DNA of 64,000 nucleotides from Sphingopyxis flava. Lineage in GTDB: Bacteria; Pseudomonadota; Alphaproteobacteria; Sphingomonadales; Sphingomonadaceae. This document shows positions 38,473-48,026 of this stretch, piece by piece. The notes below the pieces were generated by a model. It saw only the letters and a list, made by a program, of their open reading frames with translations, ran no database searches and was not told the origin of the DNA. The translations under genes and the position numbers were made by a program. The first letter of the stretch is position 1, and the number at the start of each line of letters is the position of its first letter. The stretch spans positions 62,001 to 126,000 of the forward strand of contig NZ_FUYP01000006.1 of NCBI RefSeq assembly GCF_900168005.1. The letters are read 5' to 3'.

Positions 38473-39845
38473 TCGCGCCCATTGTCTGCGGCCGGATCGA
38501 CCGGGCAGGTGCGCTCATCAGCGCCGACCCGCCGCTGCTGCGCCTGCAGCAGCGCGCGGGAGGGGGGCTCGAGACGCCGCTTGCGCTTCCCCATCTAGCG
38601 CGGCTCGCCGCGCTCGCCCAGCGACTCCAGCGCGAGATCAGCCGTCCGCTCTATGCCGCCGACGATCACAGCGACGTCTTCGCGCTCGTGCGCATCATTC
38701 CCGATGCCGAGGGCGCAAGCCTCGAAATCAGCGATTGGCGCACGCGCCCGGTCGCGCCGTCACAGGCGCCGGTCGAGATCGATCTGCCGGTTGCGGCCGA
38801 TGGGTGGAGCTGGGAATGCGACGCGCGCCTCCGCCTGATTGCGCTGCGTCCGGGCGCCGAGGCCGGGGCGATCCCAGAGGATTGGGAAGGCCGGTCTTTG
38901 TCGGAACTTTTCGAGTTGCAACCGGACGGCGACGGGCATTTCCCGGTGCTCCGCGCGCTCGCGCGTCAGACATCGTTCAAGGACCAGTCGGCGCGCTTCG
39001 GTGCAGCGGGAGAGCGGACGACCACCATGCTCTCGGGCGATCCGACCTTCGATGCGGCAGGCGGATTTACCGGCTTTCGCGGGATTGCGGCTGCCGCCGG
39101 GGTGCCAGGCGACGAGCCACCGCTGCGCTCGCCCACAGACCCGGTCTTCGGGTCGCTGCCGCTTTCAGACCCCCAGTTCGGGCGGCGGATCGATGGCGCG
39201 CTGCGGGGACCGCTCAGCCGGATCATCGCCACCGCCGAGACGATTTCGGGACAGTTCGACGGCCCGATCCGGGCCGATTATGCGCGCTACGCCGGCGATA
39301 TCGCGCATGCCGGACGGCATCTTCTCGGCCTCGTCGACGATCTTGCCGACCTTCAGAATATCGAGCGTCCGGGCTTCAAAGCCGCGCGCGACGAGATCGA
39401 CCTTGGCGATCTTGCGCGGCGGGCCGTCGGGCTGCTTGGGATGAAGGCGGAGGAAAAGGCAATCCGTATCGACGCGCCGCGCACCGACGACCAGGCGCCC
39501 GCCTATGGCGAATTTCGCCGCGTCCTCCAGGTGCTGCTGAACCTTCTTGGCAATGCGATCCGCTATTCGCCCGAAAACTCGCTGATCTGGATCCGCGTCG
39601 ACCGCGATGGTGACCGTGCAACGGTGACCGTCGCCGACCAGGGTCAGGGGATTTCGGCCGAGCAGCAAGCGGTGGTGTTCGAGAAGTTCGAGCGCCTCGG
39701 CCGCACCGACAGCGGCGGGTCAGGGCTTGGCCTCTACATCGCCCGGCGGCTCGCTCGCGCAATGGATGGCGATCTCACGGTCGACAGCGCGCCGGGACAG
39801 GGCGCGCGCTTCACGCTCAGTCTTCCCGCGCGCGAGGGGGAATAA
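38469..39845 (+). CDS. PAS-domain sensor kinase with intact ATP domain but no phosphoacceptor His
   Basis: A 458-residue soluble protein. A PAS-like region covers ~115-215 (WSWECDARLRLIAL... FDAAGGFTGFRGIA). The dimerisation helix reads DGALRGPLSRIIATAETIS, where canonical kinases have SHELRTPLN: His is replaced by Gly. Helix 2 is normal (YAGDIAHAGRHLLGLVDDL). The catalytic domain is complete: N box NLLGNAIRYSP, G1 VADQGQGI, F box FEKFERLG, G2 GGSGLGLYIARRLA. It should bind ATP but cannot autophosphorylate in the usual way. Translationally coupled to the gene before it. Confidence 0.82.
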   Translation: MIAPIVCGRIDRAGALISADPPLLRLQQRAGGGLETPLALPHLARLAALAQRLQREISRPLYAADDHSDVFALVRIIPDAEGASLEISDWRTRPVAPSQAPVEIDLPVAADGWSWECDARLRLIALRPGAEAGAIPEDWEGRSLSELFELQPDGDGHFPVLRALARQTSFKDQSARFGAAGERTTTMLSGDPTFDAAGGFTGFRGIAAAAGVPGDEPPLRSPTDPVFGSLPLSDPQFGRRIDGALRGPLSRIIATAETISGQFDGPIRADYARYAGDIAHAGRHLLGLVDDLADLQNIERPGFKAARDEIDLGDLARRAVGLLGMKAEEKAIRIDAPRTDDQAPAYGEFRRVLQVLLNLLGNAIRYSPENSLIWIRVDRDGDRATVTVADQGQGISAEQQAVVFEKFERLGRTDSGGSGLGLYIARRLARAMDGDLTVDSAPGQGARFTLSLPAREGE

Positions 39846-39892
39846 GGCTCCTCCTTTAGGCGCCTTTCGAATGGCCTCGAACGACCTCGCCC

Positions 39893-39924
39893 CAAAAAGA
39901 AAGGGCCGCGCCTCGGCGCAGCCC
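39893..39924 (-). terminator. Rho-independent terminator of gltA
   Basis: A GC-rich hairpin (39903-39924, nine pairs with one mismatch, loop CTCG) is followed on the minus strand by TTTCTTTTT (complement of ~39894-39902). It fits the end of the leftward gltA transcript, between the convergent kinase and gltA stops. Confidence 0.7.
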
Positions 39925-39955
39925 CACTCCTTTCGCCATTGCGAAGCTTTTGCGC

Positions 39956-41242
39956 TCAGCGCTTCTCCACCGGCACGTAGCTTCGCTGCACCGGGCCCGT
40001 GTAAAGCTGGCGCGGACGGCCGATCTTCTGCGCGGGGTCGGAAATCATCTCGTTCCACTGGGCGACCCAACCAACGGTGCGGGCGAGCGCGAAGAGGACG
40101 GTGAACATCGTCGTCGGGAAGCCGATCGCCGAGAGAATGACGCCCGAATAAAAGTCGACGTTCGGGAACAGCTTCTTCTCGATGAAATAATCATCGTTGA
40201 GCGCCATTTCCTCAAGCTGCAGGGCCACGTCGAACATGGGATCGTTGACCTGGAGCGCGGCGAACACCTCGCGCACCGTCTTCTGCATCACGGTCGCGCG
40301 CGGGTCGTAATTCTTGTAGACGCGGTGTCCGAAGCCCATCAGGCGGAACGGATCATCCTTGTCCTTCGCGCGCGCGATATATTCGGGGATGCGCTCGGGG
40401 CGCCCGATCTCGCGCAGCATGTTGAGCGCGGCTTCGTTGGCGCCGCCATGCGCCGGACCCCACAGACAGGCGATGCCTGCTGCGATGCAGGCAAAGGGGT
40501 TGGCGCCCGAGGAACCGGCAAGGCGGACCGTCGAGGTTGACGCATTCTGTTCATGGTCGGCGTGGAGGATGAAGATGCGGTCAAGGGCGCGCACGACGGC
40601 GGGATCAACCTGATATTCCTCGGCAGGAACACCGAAGGTCATGCGCAGGAAATTATGCGTATAGCCAAGGTCGTTGCGCGGATAGACGAAGGGCTGACCG
40701 ACCGAATATTTATACGCCATCGCGGCAATCGTCGGCATCTTCGCAATCAGCCTGTGGCTGGCAATCATGCGCTGGTGCGGATCGTTGATATCGGTCGAGT
40801 CGTGATAAAAGGCGCTCAGCGCACCAACGACGCCGCAGAGGATCGCCATCGGGTGCGCGTCGCGGCGGAAGCCGCGGTAGAAGGTTGCAAGCTGCTCATG
40901 GACCATCGTGTGGCGGGTGATGGTGTTGTCGAACCGGGTGAGCTCGTCAGCGCTCGGCAATTCGCCGTTCAGCAGCAGATAGGCGACTTCCATGAAGCTC
41001 GAATGCTCGGCGAGTTCGCCGATCGGGTAGCCACGGTGGAGCAGTACGCCTTCGTCGCCGTCGATGTAGGTCAGTTTCGACTCGCAGCTCGCGGTCGAGG
41101 TGAAGCCGGGATCATAGGTGAAGGCGCCGGTCTGGCCATAGAATTTGCGGATGTCGACGACATCGGGGCCTACGGTTCCCGACAGAATCGGGCTCTCGAC
41201 GCTCTTGTCTCCCAGGGTGATTTTGGCAGTTGTTTCGGTCAT
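39956..41242 (-). CDS. gltA: Citrate synthase
   Basis: A 428-residue type II (large, NADH-controlled class) citrate synthase that condenses acetyl-CoA and oxaloacetate. Family motifs: [18 protein letters not shown], the catalytic His in [14 protein letters not shown], the [15 protein letters not shown] block with the second His, and DVALQLEE with the catalytic Asp region later than the H-R-V-Y. ATG 41242 has GGGGAAGAG upstream. It follows gltX by 37 bases on the same strand and ends at a terminator. With aceA it controls carbon flow between TCA and glyoxylate cycles. Confidence 0.98.
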   Translation of the reverse strand: MTETTAKITLGDKSVESPILSGTVGPDVVDIRKFYGQTGAFTYDPGFTSTASCESKLTYIDGDEGVLLHRGYPIGELAEHSSFMEVAYLLLNGELPSADELTRFDNTITRHTMVHEQLATFYRGFRRDAHPMAILCGVVGALSAFYHDSTDINDPHQRMIASHRLIAKMPTIAAMAYKYSVGQPFVYPRNDLGYTHNFLRMTFGVPAEEYQVDPAVVRALDRIFILHADHEQNASTSTVRLAGSSGANPFACIAAGIACLWGPAHGGANEAALNMLREIGRPERIPEYIARAKDKDDPFRLMGFGHRVYKNYDPRATVMQKTVREVFAALQVNDPMFDVALQLEEMALNDDYFIEKKLFPNVDFYSGVILSAIGFPTTMFTVLFALARTVGWVAQWNEMISDPAQKIGRPRQLYTGPVQRSYVPVEKR

Positions 41243-41279
41243 ATCTCTTCCCCTGTATGGAGGGCCAAAGCCAAGGTGG

Positions 41280-42734
41280 CTACGCCCCTGCCGGAAAATT
41301 GTGCGCTGCGTCAAGTCGCGCCAGGCTGGCGTCGCGGCCAAGCAGCAGCAGCACGTCGAAAATCCCCGGCGACACCGCGCGGCCGGTCAGCGCGGCGCGC
41401 AGCGGCTGGGCAAGCTTGCCGAGCCCGAGCTCGGCCGCTTCGGCCGTCTCGCGAACCGCCTCCTCGATGCTCTCGCTGGTCCAGTCGGGCAGACCTCTGA
41501 GCCGCTCGGTCACGTCCGCAAGGAGACCCGGGGGCGCATCGCGCAGCAACTGAGCAGCTTTCTCGTCCAACTCCAGTCGATCAGGCAGGAACAGGAAGAC
41601 GGCGCCCTCGGCGATCTCGCCCAGCGTCTTGGCGCGCGGCTTGAGCGCGCCCATCGCGCGGGCGAGAAGCGCGCGGTCCATATCGTCAAGCGGCCGGTCG
41701 ACCAGCGCTTCGACGCGCGGCGCGACGAGGCCGGCGAGCCGTGAATCGTCGGCCTCGCGGATATAATGCCCGTTCAGATTCTCGAGCTTCTTGAAGTCGA
41801 AGCGCGACGGCGAGCGGCCAACATTGGCAAGATCGAACCATTCGATCGCCTGCGCGCGGCTGATGATCTCATGATCGCCATGCCCCCAGCCGAGGCGCAG
41901 CAGGTAATTGTTTACGGCCTCGGGCAGATAGCCCATCTCGTCCCGATAGGCATCGACCCCCAGCGCGCCGTGGCGCTTCGAAAGCTTCGCACCATCGGCC
42001 CCGTGGATGAGCGGAACATGCGCGTAAACGGGCTCGCGCCAGTTCATCGCGCGGATCAGCGCCGACTGGCGAAACGCGTTATTGAGATGATCGTCGCCGC
42101 GAATGATGTGCGTCACCCCCATGTCATTATCGTCGACGACGACGCTGAGCATATAGGTTGGCGTTCCGTCCGAACGGAGCAGGATGAAGTCGTCGAGTTC
42201 GGCATTCTGCACCGTCACTTCGCCCTGGACGCGGTCATGGATGGTCGCCGAGCCTTCCTGGGGAGCGCGCAGGCGGATGACGTGCGGCGCTTCAGGATCG
42301 CCGTTATCCCGATCGCGCCACGGGCTGCGCACGCGGAAGGGAACGCGCTTTTCCTGCGCCTCAGCGCGCATGGCGGCAAGCTCGTCCTGTGTGAGATAGC
42401 AGCGATAGGCCTCCCCGCGCGCCAGCAGATCGTGCGCGACCTCGGCGTGCCGGCTTGCGCGCGCAAATTGATAAACCGCCTCGCCATCCCAATCGAGGTC
42501 GAGCCACTTCATGCCATCGAGAATCGCCTCGATCGCGGCCTCGGTCGAACGTACCCGGTCGGTGTCTTCGATCCGCAACAGGAATTTGCCGCCGTGATGG
42601 CGCGCAAACAGCCAGTTGAAGAGCGCGGTACGCGCGCCGCCAATATGCAGGAAGCCGGTGGGAGAGGGGGCGAAGCGGGTCACCACGGCACTGTCGGTCG
42701 CTTCGGTCAAATCGCTCTGGTCTGGGGTTGCCAC
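41280..42734 (-). CDS. gltX: Glutamate--tRNA ligase
   Basis: A ~484-residue class Ib synthetase. [19 protein letters not shown] holds the HIGH-like site near residue 25-30; LLRIEDTD and the KMSKS-like KLSKRHG (~residue 250) follow, then the anticodon-binding C-terminus. It charges tRNA-Glu (and in many alphaproteobacteria tRNA-Gln, which GatCAB then amidates). The start is unsure: GTG 42734 (VATPDQSDL) or GTG 42749; the conserved part begins about 17 residues in. Confidence 0.95.
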   Translation of the reverse strand: MATPDQSDLTEATDSAVVTRFAPSPTGFLHIGGARTALFNWLFARHHGGKFLLRIEDTDRVRSTEAAIEAILDGMKWLDLDWDGEAVYQFARASRHAEVAHDLLARGEAYRCYLTQDELAAMRAEAQEKRVPFRVRSPWRDRDNGDPEAPHVIRLRAPQEGSATIHDRVQGEVTVQNAELDDFILLRSDGTPTYMLSVVVDDNDMGVTHIIRGDDHLNNAFRQSALIRAMNWREPVYAHVPLIHGADGAKLSKRHGALGVDAYRDEMGYLPEAVNNYLLRLGWGHGDHEIISRAQAIEWFDLANVGRSPSRFDFKKLENLNGHYIREADDSRLAGLVAPRVEALVDRPLDDMDRALLARAMGALKPRAKTLGEIAEGAVFLFLPDRLELDEKAAQLLRDAPPGLLADVTERLRGLPDWTSESIEEAVRETAEAAELGLGKLAQPLRAALTGRAVSPGIFDVLLLLGRDASLARLDAAHNFPAGA

Positions 42735-43072
42735 CACGAAGTCTTTCACTCGTTTTGCCGCGCTCCGGCGGGGGCCGGGACGGATCGGGGGTGCCCCTAG
42801 CATGGCGACATGGCCGCTTCAAACGCCCATTCGCGCCAGCGGCGCGCAAAGGGCGGGGCGGCGGGGGCACGCAATCGCAGCGAGGCGTGACGCGAGGATG
42901 GGGACCTGCGCTCTTGCAACCGGTCGCGCCGGGGACCGCCGGCCCTGAAGGGGCCCCGCTGCCCGCGATCGGGGGCGGCGCCGTGCGACCTGCTCGTCCG
43001 ATCTGACGGTGCGGTGTCCCGCTGGACACCGAAGCGACGCCGCGCTCAATCGATAGCGGCGTCTGTTCAAGC
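42735..43072. other. Gap between gltX and lexA, no convincing gene
   Basis: A GC-rich 338-base stretch on which only short frames fit, e.g. ATG 42810 (26 residues). The codons of the three + frames show no family similarity I can recognise, and no tRNA or strong terminator is seen. In many sphingomonads I recall a comEC-like gene near here; none is present. Confidence 0.4.
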
Positions 43073-43750
43073 TCAGTGGTAGCGGCGCAGCAATCCGGAT
43101 AGTCGCCCTTGAACCATGACGCGCTCGGCCTCGTAGCGCTGCGGCTCGTAGGCGCTGTTCGCAGGGTCGAGCCGGATCATGCGGCCTTCACGGCGGAAAT
43201 ATTTGAGCGTCGCGTCCTGCCCGTCGACAAGCGCGACGACAATGTCGCCTTCGCGCGCAGTATTGGCCTTCTGGATCAGCGCATAATCGCCGTCGAGAAT
43301 GCCCGCCTCGATCATGGAGTCGCCCGAAACCTCGAGTGCATAATGTTCACCCGAACCCAGAAGCGCGGCTGGAACCGAAAGCTGGTTGTGATCCTCGAAG
43401 GCCTCAATCGGTACGCCCGCTGCGATACGGCCGTGAAGCGGAACTTCGATGATGTCGTTCGCGGCGATCGGCCGCACCGCTGCAGGCTTGCGCAGCGGCA
43501 GCACATTATGGTCGTCCGGCGCCTTCGCTCTTGCAGCTTCGGGAAGCTTCAAGACCTCCAGCGCCCGCGCGCGGTTCGGAAGGCGGCGCAGAAACCCCCT
43601 TTCTTCAAGGGCGCTTATCAAGCGATGTATGCCCGACTTCGATTTGAGGCCGAGCGCTTCCTTCATCTCTTCAAAGGAGGGCGAAATGCCGCTGGCATCG
43701 AGCCTTTGCTGGATGAAGTGGAGCAGTTCGTGCTGCTTGGGGGTCAACAT
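43073..43750 (-). CDS. lexA: SOS repressor LexA
   Basis: A 225-residue repressor. The winged helix-turn-helix is at residues 1-65 ([17 protein letters not shown], then [22 protein letters not shown]). The self-cleavage site is Ala111-Gly112 (GRIAAGVP) with catalytic Ser145 ([10 protein letters not shown]) and Lys183 (DATLKYF). RecA filaments trigger cleavage and free SOS genes. ATG 43750 fits the domain start; a longer frame lacks similarity. Its own promoter with an operator sits at the end of moeA. Confidence 0.97.
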   Translation of the reverse strand: MLTPKQHELLHFIQQRLDASGISPSFEEMKEALGLKSKSGIHRLISALEERGFLRRLPNRARALEVLKLPEAARAKAPDDHNVLPLRKPAAVRPIAANDIIEVPLHGRIAAGVPIEAFEDHNQLSVPAALLGSGEHYALEVSGDSMIEAGILDGDYALIQKANTAREGDIVVALVDGQDATLKYFRREGRMIRLDPANSAYEPQRYEAERVMVQGRLSGLLRRYH

Positions 43751-43787
43751 CACTCGATCTCCATAAGGGGCGCGCTGGACATATGGA

Positions 43788-43802
43788 GAACGATAGTGGA
43801 AC
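43788..43802 (-). promoter_or_regulatory. LexA operator (SOS box) of lexA
   Basis: On the minus strand GTTC-CACTATC-GTTC matches the alphaproteobacterial SOS box GTTC-N7-GTTC exactly. A further GTTC is 6 bases upstream of it. The box lies 38 bases before the lexA ATG and covers the -10 region, so LexA should repress its own gene. Confidence 0.85.
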
Positions 43803-43819
43803 AGAGCGGAACTTGTCAA
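43790..43819 (-). promoter_or_regulatory. lexA promoter
   Basis: TTGACA (43819-43814), an 18-base spacer and TATCGT (43795-43790) on the minus strand. The -35 element lies in the last codons of moeA, and the -10 is inside the SOS box. Confidence 0.6.
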
Positions 43820-45006
43820 GCAATCGCGATATAGTCCGCGCGCTCGCCCGGTGCGCGCGCGGGCGCGCGCGCCTCGCGGATCACGAGCGCATTGGCCTGG
43901 GCGAGCGGAACGGTCTGGCCGCTGTCCTGTGAGGCCAAGGGGGTGAGGCCGCTGGCATCGAGGCTGGCGCGCAGATAGTCTCGCCGCTCGCCGCCCGCGG
44001 CGAGCGGCGCGGCGAGCGGCGCCTGGCGGATGAGCGGGAGCGGCGCGCGCGCACCCGCGAGATGGCGGACAAGAGGGAGGAGGAACAGCGTTGCGGTGAC
44101 GAAGGCGGACGCGGGGTTTCCAGGCAGTCCGAGCAAAGCGGCCGTGCCGATCGTCCCCGCGATCAGCGGCTTGCCGGGTCGCATCGCGACCTTCCAGAAA
44201 TCAACAGATCCTCCCGCGTCGGCGATCGCGTCTTGAATATGGTCATGATCGCCCACCGACGCCCCCCCTATCGTCACGATGATGTCATGATGCCGCGAAA
44301 GTTCGCGCAGCACATCCCCGATCACTGCGCGATCGTCGCGTGCGTGGAGGGGCAAACTCACTTCGGCGGCCTCATCCTGGAGCATCGCTGCGAGCATCGC
44401 GCCATTGCTATCGGGGATCTGACCCACGCCGAGCGGATGCCCCGGCGGGACGAGTTCGTCCCCGGTGGCCAGAATGGCAACGCGGGGGCGGCGGCGCACC
44501 GGCGCAGCAGGTGCGCCCGCCATGATCGCCGCCGCGATCGCGCCGGGCGTAAGCCGCGTCCCGGCGGCAAGCAGGCGCGCCCCCGCTGCAAAGTCGCCCG
44601 CGCGCGCGCGCACATGTTTTCCGCGCGCCGCCGGGCCGTCGCCGGTCAGCACTAGGGCCGCGCCCGCTGCGGCGACATCCTCTTGTACCACAACGGTATC
44701 GGCGCCGCCGGGAAGCATGGCGCCGGTGAAGATGCGCATCGCCTCACCCGCGCTGAGCGTGCGCGTCGGCATCGTGCCTGCAGCAACCTCGCCCGTGATC
44801 GACCATGGCCCCGGGAGATCCTCGAAGCGTATTGCATAGCCGTCCATCGCCGATAGCGCGGCGGCGGGCTGATCGCGAAGCGCTGTGATATCTTGTGAAA
44901 GATAGCGGTCGAGTGCCTCCACAAAGGGCGTATTTTCGGGCGCGAGCGGCGCGGCGAGCGCTAGGATTCGTGCCTGCGCTTCCTCGACGTTCAAAAGCCG
45001 TTTCAT
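43816..45006 (-). CDS. moeA: Molybdopterin molybdotransferase MoeA
   Basis: A 396-residue enzyme that inserts molybdate into adenylated molybdopterin. Family motifs: [14 protein letters not shown] (residues ~48-61), [49 protein letters not shown], and [12 protein letters not shown]. Its ATG overlaps the moaC stop (ATGA), so moaC-moeA are co-translated. It ends inside the lexA promoter. Confidence 0.96.
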   Translation of the reverse strand: MKRLLNVEEAQARILALAAPLAPENTPFVEALDRYLSQDITALRDQPAAALSAMDGYAIRFEDLPGPWSITGEVAAGTMPTRTLSAGEAMRIFTGAMLPGGADTVVVQEDVAAAGAALVLTGDGPAARGKHVRARAGDFAAGARLLAAGTRLTPGAIAAAIMAGAPAAPVRRRPRVAILATGDELVPPGHPLGVGQIPDSNGAMLAAMLQDEAAEVSLPLHARDDRAVIGDVLRELSRHHDIIVTIGGASVGDHDHIQDAIADAGGSVDFWKVAMRPGKPLIAGTIGTAALLGLPGNPASAFVTATLFLLPLVRHLAGARAPLPLIRQAPLAAPLAAGGERRDYLRASLDASGLTPLASQDSGQTVPLAQANALVIREARAPARAPGERADYIAIA

Positions 45007-45476
45007 TCGGCGCGCCAGTCGCCCGAGCGACCGCCGCTCTTCTCCAGGAGACGGATGTCCTCGAGCACCATGGCCCGGTCGAGCGCCTTGGCCATATCGT
45101 AGAGGGTGAGAAGGGCGACCGAGGCGGCGGTGAGGGCCTCCATCTCGACCCCGGTGGGACCGGTTGTCGCGGCACTCGCGCGGACCGAGATGCCGCCCGC
45201 ATCCCAGGCAAACTCCACCGTCACCCTGGTGAGCGCGAGCGGATGACAAAGAGGAATAAGATCCGCCGTGCGCTTTGCTGCCATGATCCCGGCGATCCGG
45301 GCGGTCGAAAGCACATCACCCTTGGGCATGTTCCCGGTACGGATGGCCGCAAGCGCCGCTTCCGCCATGCGGATCCGCCCTCCTGCAACCGCGCGCCGCT
45401 CGGTCGCCGGCTTGGCGCCCACGTCCACCATATGCGCCGCGCCCGTTTCGTCGAGGTGAGTCGGTTTGTCTGTCAT
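45003..45476 (-). CDS. moaC: Cyclic pyranopterin monophosphate synthase MoaC
   Basis: A 157-residue enzyme for the second step of molybdopterin synthesis. Family features: [47 protein letters not shown], and [21 protein letters not shown] with the catalytic Asp-Met-x-K-A. Start ATG 45476 gives the usual length; the frame is open far upstream without similarity. There is a 176-base gap to trpC on the left-going transcript. Confidence 0.96.
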   Translation of the reverse strand: MTDKPTHLDETGAAHMVDVGAKPATERRAVAGGRIRMAEAALAAIRTGNMPKGDVLSTARIAGIMAAKRTADLIPLCHPLALTRVTVEFAWDAGGISVRASAATTGPTGVEMEALTAASVALLTLYDMAKALDRAMVLEDIRLLEKSGGRSGDWRAE

Positions 45477-45652
45477 CGCGGGCCAAGCGAAGCAATGCAG
45501 GGCACAAAAGGCAAGGGGGGAGCGGTGATCCGCCGGCGCGGGGGCGCGCGAATCCACGTCTCCTGATCGGAGCGCTGCCCTGTTTGCTCGCAGGTCGCTA
45601 CCGGATCGCACCTCGCAGGAGCTCGCCCCGCTGGCGCAGGCGGCGGCGCGCC

Positions 45653-46438
45653 CTATCCCTCGAGCAACGCTTTCGTCGCGGCGGTGACGTCGCTTTGGCG
45701 CATCAGGCTTTCTCCCACGAGAAAGGCATGGACGCCGCTCGCCGCGAGCCGTGCGCAATCGGCGTGCGCCCCAATGCCGCTCTCGCCGACGAGGAGGGTT
45801 CCCGCCGGCACGAGTTTTGCGAGGCGCTCGGTGACGCCAAGGTCGGTCTCGAAGGTACGAAGGTCACGGTTGTTGACCCCGATCAGGCGCGAATCGAGCT
45901 GGGTGAGTGCACGTTCGAGTTCGGCCTCGTCGTGAACCTCGACGAGCACGTCCATGCCGCGTTCGAGGGCGGCCGCCTCGATCTCGCGCATCACGCCGTC
46001 GTCGAGCGCGGCGACGATGATCAGAACCGCGTCGGCGCCGATCGAGCGCGCTTCGGCGACCTGCCAGGGGTCGATCGTGAAATCCTTGCGCAGCACCGGT
46101 AGGCTGCACGCCGTGCGCGCGGCGATCAGATATTCCTCATGCCCTTGAAAATAGGGCGCATCGGTTAGAACCGAAAGGCACGCCGCGCCGCCTGCTTGAT
46201 AGGAACGTGCGTGCTCGGCAGGATTGAAATCCTCGCGAATCAATCCTTTGGATGGCGAAGCTTTCTTGATTTCTGCAATGAGGCCGAAGCCGCCCGCGGC
46301 GATCCTTGTCTCGAGCGCTGCGGCAAAACCGCGCACCGCGCCGCCGTCGACGGCGTCGAGCGCGGCGATGGATCGCGACTTGCGCCGCTCGGCGACTTCG
46401 ACCGCCTTGGTCGCGAGAATTTCGGTCAATCTGTTCAT
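45653..46438 (-). CDS. trpC: Indole-3-glycerol phosphate synthase
   Basis: A 261-residue (beta/alpha)8 enzyme of tryptophan synthesis that closes the indole ring from CdRP. Motifs: [18 protein letters not shown] (active Lys), [23 protein letters not shown], and the phosphate site [13 protein letters not shown] and GESGI. Its ATG overlaps the trpD stop (ATGA). It is unfused, unlike E. coli TrpCF; trpF, trpA and trpB are not in the window. Confidence 0.97.
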   Translation of the reverse strand: MNRLTEILATKAVEVAERRKSRSIAALDAVDGGAVRGFAAALETRIAAGGFGLIAEIKKASPSKGLIREDFNPAEHARSYQAGGAACLSVLTDAPYFQGHEEYLIAARTACSLPVLRKDFTIDPWQVAEARSIGADAVLIIVAALDDGVMREIEAAALERGMDVLVEVHDEAELERALTQLDSRLIGVNNRDLRTFETDLGVTERLAKLVPAGTLLVGESGIGAHADCARLAASGVHAFLVGESLMRQSDVTAATKALLEG

Positions 46439-47433
46439 TTATAGGCGATCCAGCAGTTGAGCAGCGCGTTGGCGAGGCCTTTGTCGATCGCCTCGGCGGC
46501 TTCCTCCACCCCGTCCATGAGGGTTTCCGCGTGGCCTGCGACGACGAGGGCTTCGGCTGCATTGTAGAGGACGGCGTCGCGGTAGGCGCTATGCTCGCCC
46601 ATCAAAAGCGCCCGGAGCGCCTTCGCATTATAGGCCGCATCGCCGCCCCGAATGGCCGAAATGGGGTGCGTGGGCAGGCCCGCGTCGGCGGCCGCGCTGC
46701 GCTGCATCCGCACCCCTTCTGCGGTGATGACCGCGACCTCGTTGCCGCCCGCGAGCGACAGTTCGTCGAGACCTTCGTCGCCCGAGATCACGCGCGAATG
46801 ATCGGTACCAAGTTGGTGGATCGCCTCGGCATAAACGGGGACATAAGCTGGGCGCGCGATGCCGATGAGCTGACGCCGGACGCGGGCCGGATTGGCGAGC
46901 GGCCCCATCAGGTTGAAAATGGTGCGCCGGCCGAGCGCCTTGCGGATCGGCATGATGCGCTTCATCGCCGGATGATGGTGCGCAGCGAAGAGAAAGCAGA
47001 TCCCAAGATCGGCAAGCTGCGCCGCCGCCATCTCGCTCGCGCGCGTGAGGTCGAGACCGAGCGCTTCCAGCGTATCGGCGGCGCCGGCCTTCGAAGACGC
47101 GGCCCGATTCCCATGTTTGGCAACAGGAACCTCGCACGCCGCAACGACGATCGACACGGCCGTCGAAACGTTGAGCGTGTGATGGCCATCGCCGCCTGTT
47201 CCGCAGACGTCGATCGCGCCTTCGGGGGCCTCGATCGGGATCATCCGCTCGCGCATCGCCTGCGCCGCCGCAGCGATCTCGACCATCGTTTCGCCGCGCT
47301 CGGAAAGGGCCGCGAGGAAGGCGGCAACCTCTTCGTCGCGGCCGCCGCCGTCGAGCATCGTCTCGAATGCATGTGCCGCCTCGTCAGGACCGAGAAGCGC
47401 GCCGGGGTCGGGGAATGGGCCGAAGCGGTTCAT
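46435..47433 (-). CDS. trpD: Anthranilate phosphoribosyltransferase
   Basis: A 332-residue enzyme transferring phosphoribose from PRPP to anthranilate. The PRPP loop is [18 protein letters not shown] (residues ~77-94); [23 protein letters not shown] and the [23 protein letters not shown] block follow as in all TrpD. Stop and start overlap with trpG and trpC by four bases on each side. Confidence 0.97.
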   Translation of the reverse strand: MNRFGPFPDPGALLGPDEAAHAFETMLDGGGRDEEVAAFLAALSERGETMVEIAAAAQAMRERMIPIEAPEGAIDVCGTGGDGHHTLNVSTAVSIVVAACEVPVAKHGNRAASSKAGAADTLEALGLDLTRASEMAAAQLADLGICFLFAAHHHPAMKRIMPIRKALGRRTIFNLMGPLANPARVRRQLIGIARPAYVPVYAEAIHQLGTDHSRVISGDEGLDELSLAGGNEVAVITAEGVRMQRSAAADAGLPTHPISAIRGGDAAYNAKALRALLMGEHSAYRDAVLYNAAEALVVAGHAETLMDGVEEAAEAIDKGLANALLNCWIAYK

Positions 47434-48020
47434 GCCGCCTGCCGCTCGGCGACGGGTAATCCGGCGATCCGGAGGAAATTGGCGAGCATTGCGTGGCCGT
47501 GTTCGGTTGCGATGCTTTCAGGGTGGAACTGGACGCCGTGGATAGGCAGCTCAACGTGGCGAAAGCCCATGACCGCGCCATCATCGCTGGTCGCGTTGAC
47601 GGCGAGAACGGGCGGAATCTCGACAACCTCGAGACTGTGGTAGCGCGTCGCGGTGAGCGGCGAGGGAAGGTTGACGAAAAGCCCGGTCCCGTCGTGACAG
47701 ACGGGCGAGGTCTTGCCGTGCATCAAATGGCCCCGCTGGACGATGCCCCCGAAATGCTGGCCAATTGCCTGATGTCCGAGGCAAACGCCGAGCAGCGGCC
47801 GCTTCGCCTCGGCGCAGGCGGCGACGAGTTCGAGACTGATCCCGGCCTCGTTGGGGGTGCAAGGACCTGGCGAGATGAGGACAGCATCTGCCCCGCTCGC
47901 CATCGCCTCAGCCGCACTTAGCGCGTCATTGCGCTCGACCCGCACGCCGGCGCCGAGCTCGACCAGATAATGGACGAGATTGAACGTGAAGCTGTCGTAA
48001 TTGTCGATGACGAGGATCAT
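47430..48020 (-). CDS. trpG: Anthranilate synthase component II (glutamine amidotransferase)
   Basis: A 196-residue class I glutamine amidotransferase. It begins [19 protein letters not shown], with the nucleophile Cys in [12 protein letters not shown], and the His-Glu pair in GVQFHPESI. It supplies ammonia to TrpE and may also serve PabB for folate, as in organisms with a single copy. It lies 6 bases after trpE and overlaps trpD. Confidence 0.96.
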   Translation of the reverse strand: MILVIDNYDSFTFNLVHYLVELGAGVRVERNDALSAAEAMASGADAVLISPGPCTPNEAGISLELVAACAEAKRPLLGVCLGHQAIGQHFGGIVQRGHLMHGKTSPVCHDGTGLFVNLPSPLTATRYHSLEVVEIPPVLAVNATSDDGAVMGFRHVELPIHGVQFHPESIATEHGHAMLANFLRIAGLPVAERQAA

Positions 48021-48026
48021 GCCGCC

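Noticed and set aside
43900-44080. Repeated GCGAGCGGC units in moeA
   Set aside because: They are Ala/Ser-rich codon repeats inside a coding region ([12 protein letters not shown]), not a regulatory repeat.
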